Shown: in pieces, positions 58,835 through 64,000 of the stretch
Position numbering within the stretch: the stretch's first letter is position 1
Layout: every line of letters starts with the position of its first letter
NCBI GenBank assembly: GCA_022457155.1
Contig: JAJGOT010000319.1
Location: 164,001-228,000, forward strand
Direction of reading: 5' to 3'
Source: Cladopsammia gracilis
Taxonomy: Eukaryota > Cnidaria > Anthozoa > Scleractinia > Dendrophylliidae
Length of the DNA: 64,000 bases
Position numbers and translations under genes: made by a program
The notes under the pieces: model-generated
What the model was told of the DNA's origin: nothing
What the model saw: the letters and a program-made list of their open reading frames with translations, nothing else
The model's database searches: none

Positions 58835-61800
58835 ATGGCGAATGCAAAGGCATGGATTTTGAGCTTCGTTATCTGGGTAGTGTTTTTCAGTGGGACTGAA
58901 ATTTCCGCCGAAGATATCTACACCAATATTTGGGCCGTGAAAGTTCATGCACCTATACAGGAAGCGAAGCAGTTAGCTCTCAAACATGGCTTCTTGTACG
59001 ACAAACATGTAAGGTTGGTTTGGTTCTTTAAAACCGTAAATCCTTCCATCTTTTTTGTTGGTACGTGTTGCAACTTGCAAAGTTTAAATTTAACTAAATA
59101 AGTTTTTATTTTCCATTTGTTGCTGAGCTATAGTAAGTGCCGACGTAGCTTTGGCACAAATTGTCTGGTTTGATGTCATTTTGATGAATAGATATAATGT
59201 TTCGATGTTTTGTTCCTGTCATGTCATGAATATTGAGGATTTTTGGTGGTAGGCTCTGAACTAGACAAGTAATCCACTAAATTTTGTGAAATTCCCATAA
59301 GTGGTTCTTTAGAATTTAGCACATTTCCGATAAAAGACACACTTTGTCTCTATTTTTTAAGTTTACTGCATTCATGAACATAATTGCAGTTAACTGGACT
59401 GGGTCCCCTGTTCAAATAAAATCAAAGACTCCTGTGAGCCAACCCGTGAATATAAGAAATGCTCTACACATTGCCAAGCGACCCTTCCTTACAATCAAAG
59501 GATGCTCAGTGAGCCAATTTGTGAATATGATTTCAACACTCTAGGCCTAGTGCACGGTACTGGTATTCATGGCTATGACACTGTGCATATGCGCAAAATC
59601 ATTGTTTCAATTCATGCTTGACATTCATGCACACAAGCACGCATGGAAATCAGAAAGGCACGTTTTAGGCACAAAAAGGAAAATATATATTCGAAAGCAC
59701 TGTTTAGGCACACTCAAGCGCAGTTTAGACACGTTCAAGGCACAGTGAAGGCACAGCGAAGGCACGATTTATGCTCAATTTGCGCACGATTTATGCACGA
59801 TTAACGCACAACTGTTTCTGTTATGGCATGCTAGGATGCCTGTAATTCATGCCAATGCTTGGTAAAAAAAAAAACATTTATGTGGTTTAAAAATTTTAAA
59901 AGGCAGTCTAACTTTGTAACTTTTGTACAATTTTTAAACATGCTATATGTTATTTCTGAATAACTTACACAATCAAGAAGCTGATTTTATGAACATTTTA
60001 AATGTATACATGTATGTGTGTACTGTACATACATATGTACTTTTTAAGTATAATTCTGCTGGAAATAAAGTGGGAACGACTTATAAAATGCACATCACGA
60101 GGGCTAGTAGGACATTGCTTCAGCAGTAGCTTACCTGTTAAGAAGAATACAATGTATTTTTATTATTTTTCCATTTCACTGTAGGTGTAGCCTTAGTCAA
60201 GGTTTTGATTGTTCATAAGTTTTTACTTCTTAATAGGAAGTTTTATTGCTGTTGAGTACTATTTACTACAGTTGAAAAAGAAATAAATTGTGCATGGTTA
60301 GACTGCAAATGTTATGGGCAGTGTTTCAAAAGAGTCCATTTTAGGAACATTAAATCAACTATTTTCCTTGCAATTTACACTGTTAATAGACAAAAGACAC
60401 TCCACAGGAGATATCTTCAACAACTTGAAATTGTGGCCAAATCTTAACACCATCTGATTTGGAATAGTTTTACTAGAGCAATTTTTAGCCAAATTTGTGG
60501 CTGTGATCGCCAATGCCGTGCGCAGGGCCTCTAAATGAAAGATTCTATACCAAAATAATGTGCAGAGGCTATAAGTATGACCCGAGAGTAGTACTTGGGT
60601 ATTTATTTTGTGAATAGAAAATAAGTTCCGTAAAGGAGTATCAAAGGATTTTGTGTTACCTGATCGCAAATGCAAGTTGAATATTTCATTGAGTCAAGTC
60701 TTGAGTCGTAAAAAACGTGTGTCTCTGTTGAAAAATCCATTGGAATTGTGCAGATTTTTTTTTAATGTTCCATAAAAATCTCCAAATGCATATAATTACA
60801 TTCATTTGCATTTGCCAAGAAAGCAATATTATTGGGCACTGGTCCTCGGAATTACATATATGTACTAAGAAAAGTTTACAGCTGATGGAGTGAGCAACCG
60901 GGTGAGTGAGTGAGTGAGTGAGTGAATTTGCTACCGTAACCCATGACCTGTTCATTACGCTTCGTCTATCACGGGTTAAAAATGAACCAGAAAAGCAGGG
61001 TATTTTTCCCATTGTACTATGCTTATTTATGCCTGCCCTGTGGTTTTCATGCGATCATTGCGATTGCTGCAAAACACTTAAGCAACACTGTGTTGACTAG
61101 TTTCCATATGATCGCTACAATCACTGTGATAGAACTGAAGTTTATCTCAGTGATCTTTGTTGCTGCAATCTCTGCAGTCACTACAATCACTGGATAGTGG
61201 TTTCCATATGATTGCTAATGATCGCTGAACTTTTTTTTCAGCGATCATATGGAAACCAGGTTTCATTGATTCAACAAATGTTTTCACATACGAACAGTAC
61301 ATGTACATTGTGTAACAGCTGTTTGATTTTAAAATGTACAATATTAACACTTTCTGAATCCACTTTGAACAAAATACATGTACATGTAAAATGATCACTG
61401 TATAGGCTGCTGACTATACAGTCATGCAAACTGTCTTCAGCAGCCTTAAAGCTTAAAGATTACTCTCAGAGATACATCGACAGCAAAGACATGCAATAAC
61501 ATCAGTAAGTCTTTTTAAGACGGGTATATTAATCTATTAGTCTAGGGAAAAATGGTGTATCTCAGCAAGGTTTTGCCAAATCTCGAAATTCCAGTCATAA
61601 AATTTTTCTACCAGTATTTGCAGTACTGAGTGATTTCTATCAGAAATTTGAAATTATTTGTCATGGATTTGTTCTCAGCTTTTTGAAGACTATCATGTTT
61701 TTAAAAGACCGGAATTAAAGCACAGATCAGAAAAGACACCTGAGTCATATGAAGTTGACAGAAAGTTGAGTTTGGAGCCAAAGGTAAGCTGTTATTTGTA

Positions 61801-63258
61801 TTCTGTCCACTAATTTTTTTGTAGCCAGTGGATAATTTATTAATGCCAGTACCCTCAGGAAAATTTAGTTATTCACTGGTTTGTGCATTTATGTACTTGC
61901 ATGTACCTGTACATGTTATCATACTTTACCATCACCCCTAAACAAACACCATACCTATTAGAGCAGAAATATAGCAAATGTCCAAAAGTAGGCTGATAAA
62001 GGTCTGACTTTTACATTATTTCTGCTGCTAACAATTCCTGGCTGTTGTAGTTGAAATGAGTTGTGACTGTCACTCTCTTGGAACAATTCAGCCCAGCCTC
62101 AATTTAGCACCCACCTTGAATAAGCACCCACTCTCAAAGGCCCAACAATTTAATAAGCGCCCAAGGCGCTTAAATCGAATAAATATGGTATTTTGTTTAT
62201 CTGCCCTGTAGGTATAATATCCAAAATATAAAATTTTGTATTTGTTATTAAGGAGGCTAGAAAGGGTTTTCAGCTGCGTGTGCATGCGACGTGCCCTCGT
62301 CATGCATTCAACTTTATCTAACATTTGAGACATTTCAGAAAAAAACTTTAGAGTGGAATTTTTTTAAATCTTGAAAAGGCCTTTTTCGAGATTTATCTTG
62401 ATTTCCATGATACAGATTTTTTTCAAGTTTACACAGGAAATGAAGAATATTGCAAACTTTTAAAAACGCTTATAAAAAACATAGGTAACTGAGTTAGTTT
62501 TAAAGAAAGATTTAAAAAACTGACCTTTGAGAGGTATGTCTTTTGGAGGGTTATAGTTACCATGAGAACAGATATGATGTCATAAATGGTCTTGAAGGAA
62601 ATTTTAACAACCCTGTCATAAGCTTATCTAATATATAATTTGTTTCGGAGACTAAGACCATTAAATTTTATTATTATACATTGGTGTCACTAGCTTGATT
62701 TTGATTGGCTATAAGCACGCAGCTAATTATTGCTTGCTGTTTCTGTTACATCATACCTACAGACAATAGTTTTATGCATGCAGAAGTGACGTCATACCTA
62801 CAGACAATAGTTTTATGCATGCAGCTCAGGAATATGTATAATAAAACAATTATTGGATTCGGTTTTCGCATGATAGCGATAATTATCAAGGCCTCAGTTT
62901 GTGTTACCCGCCTCAGCCTTCGGCTTCGGCAGATAACACAAACTTTGGCCTTGATAGTTATCGCTATCATGCTCAACTTCATCCAATAATTGTTAAATGT
63001 TTAATTGTCTGACATGTACATATAAGCTGTAAGAAACCCTTTTGAGCCTCCTTAACTGACTTTATTCTGCTGTTATGATGCAGCTGACCACTTAGATTGA
63101 TGATCATTCATTCTTTATTACATATACATACAGTATTAAAATTCCTTTGTATTAAAATTATTTTTCAGGTTAAATGGTTTACCCAGCAAAAAGAAAAAAA
63201 GTATCAACTTTTGTCCATAAGTTTTAGCGACCCTTTGTTTAAGGAGCAGTGGTACATT
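58835..63258 (+). CDS. Furin/kexin-family proprotein convertase, first three coding exons (3' part outside window)
   Basis: Coding exons 58835-59008, 61679-61783 and 63169-63258, all phase 0, with donors GTAAGG, GTAAGC and GTAAGT. Residues 1 to about 25 form a signal peptide (WILSFVIWVVFFSG core). About 27-110 matches the subtilisin-like propeptide of proprotein convertases: IYTNIWAVKV, ALKHGFL, then LFEDYHVFKRPEL and PKVKWFTQQ. SFSDPLFKEQWYI is the usual start of the S8 catalytic domain (compare FNDPxxxxQWYL). Joining exons 1 and 2 directly aligns to furin nearly without gaps, so no exon seems missing. The polybasic site expected between QQ and the catalytic domain is absent; only KEKK followed by YQLL is seen. 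Catalytic residues lie beyond 64000. These enzymes cut R-X-K/R-R sites in the Golgi, as in the neighbouring BRICHOS precursors. Subfamily unresolved. Confidence 0.85.
59640..59815. repeat. Degenerate GGCACGNTTTAGGCACA repeats in convertase intron 1
   Basis: A run of short, imperfect GCAC-containing units (TTAGGCACA, CAAGGCACA, GAAGGCACG, TTATGCACG). Confidence 0.6.
61080..61260. repeat. Nested inverted repeats (GCGATCATATGGAAACC)
   Basis: TTTCCATATGATCGC occurs at about 61100 and in variant form (TTTCCATATGATTGC) at about 61200, and inverted near 61240-61258, with a tight AATGATCGCTG/CAGCGATCAT hairpin. MITE-like, within convertase intron 1. Confidence 0.6.
62751..62824. repeat. Two-copy 33-bp direct repeat
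   Basis: TCATACCTACAGACAATAGT plus 13 more bases occurs at 62751-62783 and 62792-62824, within convertase intron 2. Confidence 0.85.
62845..62994. mobile_element. 150-bp hairpin MITE
   Basis: AACAATTATTGGAT at the left end and its inverse at the right, with arms extending through ATGATAGCGATAATTATCAAG. Within convertase intron 2. Confidence 0.75.
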
Positions 63259-63734
63259 GTAAGTTACCCGTTGAAAACATGCATGTTTAAATTTGGTAAC
63301 AAATTATTTAGTACATAACATGTATGCTAAGGTGAATCAATATTTACACAAATGAATAATAAAAGTAATGATATTAATTATTTTAAAAGTAGGTAAATTT
63401 GATTGTGCAAGTTTTGTTATTATAATTCATTTTAACCCCTTTCAGTTTTCCATGAGAGTCAATTATGAAGACATGTAATTTAGTTCTAACTTTTGAGTTT
63501 GTAGACAAATTTTTATAGTGTGACCTGATTCAAATGAAATCTCTTTGGCGATACTTTTGCATAATACATGTACCAAATTATTGTTTTTCAATATTTTACA
63601 AAATGAAATTTTTGATTTTATATGAATTTTTATCTTTGACACTCTTGGAGGTTAGTTATAAAGGGTTAACAGTATGTTTTCAGTCCCCTACTCATGGCCA
63701 CGTCTCATATCCTCATTAAATGAATGCCAACCGC

Positions 63735-64000
63735 CGACTGGTTAGCTCAGTTGGTTCAGAGTGCCACACTTCCATGTGGGAGGTCGCTGGTTCGAATCCT
63801 GGCCCGGACCAAAAACCAGGGTCTTAAAATAACTGGTAAGATCATACTAGCTGTGTGCTCAACATCTGCCTCAGTTCAGATGATCGTGTCATTGGGCGGT
63901 GATGTTAAGCTGTTGGCCTTGTCTCCTACATTGTTAGTTGTCCTTCCTGTGGGAGACATTAAAGATCCCATAGCACTCTTCACAAAGAGTAGAGGACGTA
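63735..64000 (+). mobile_element. tRNA-derived SINE (right end cut by window)
   Basis: An A box (TTAGCTCAGTTGG, 63742-63754) and a B box (GGTTCGAATCC, 63789-63799) with tRNA spacing are followed by an unrelated body including GGGCGGTGATGTTAAGC and AAAGATCCCATAGCACTC. The T stem is mispaired and the acceptor stem does not close, so it is a SINE head rather than a functional tRNA. Confidence 0.75.

Noticed and set aside
60355..61012. Minus-strand frames of about 106-108 residues in convertase intron 1
   Set aside because: No recognisable domain, low complexity, and inside an intron of the opposite strand.
63738..63812. Functional tRNA gene
   Set aside because: A and B boxes are present, but the T stem has mismatches, the acceptor stem does not pair and a SINE body follows.

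Overview
The window looks like nuclear DNA of an animal, most likely an anthozoan cnidarian (a stony coral is my best guess). It is AT-rich and has short exons with GT/AG introns, TA and ATT microsatellites, many short hairpin transposons, Penelope-like retroelements (PLEs) with GIY-YIG endonuclease domains and hammerhead ribozymes, and a DIRS-like retroelement. The organism call is inference; no marker gene fixes the species.

The backbone is a tandem array of one gene. A segment beginning at base 1 begins again at 12970, 28515 and 50002 (spacings of about 13.0, 15.5 and 21.5 kb). Each junction falls inside intron 4 of a six-exon gene, so the window holds gene A (exons 5-6 only, 654-3188), gene B (10118-16150), gene C (25658-31710) and gene D (47324-54197). 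The product is a secreted BRICHOS-domain proprotein of about 255 residues: signal peptide, BRICHOS domain with its conserved Asp and two Cys, an RTRR furin-type site, and a C-terminal peptide of 69-70 residues with nine cysteines. An inverted, diverged remnant (exons 1-2 only, gene E) lies at 57718-57989 on the minus strand.

Spacing differences between copies come mainly from mobile DNA. Spacer A-B holds a near-perfect 750-bp PLE palindrome and a head-to-head pair of hammerhead ribozymes. Spacer B-C holds a PLE tail with a hammerhead and a complete 4.07-kb element with terminal inverted repeats that encodes a spliced, now broken protein I cannot assign to a known transposase. Spacer C-D holds several PLE fragments, a hammerhead, a DIRS-like gag/RT remnant, an AT-rich palindromic array and an expanded minisatellite region.

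Downstream of the array, 58835-63258 carries the first three coding exons of a furin/kexin-family proprotein convertase, which continues past the window; its usual polybasic autoprocessing site is not visible. A tRNA-derived SINE fills the right edge.

The most interesting biology is the array. Mature-peptide exons of gene D and genes A-C differ by 13 nucleotide substitutions plus one codon deletion. By eye every substitution changes an amino acid, all cysteines are kept, and flanking intron and 3' UTR are nearly unchanged. This pattern fits diversifying selection on a released effector (defence or venom-like) peptide, next to a gene of the protease family that cuts such sites. The functional link is inference.
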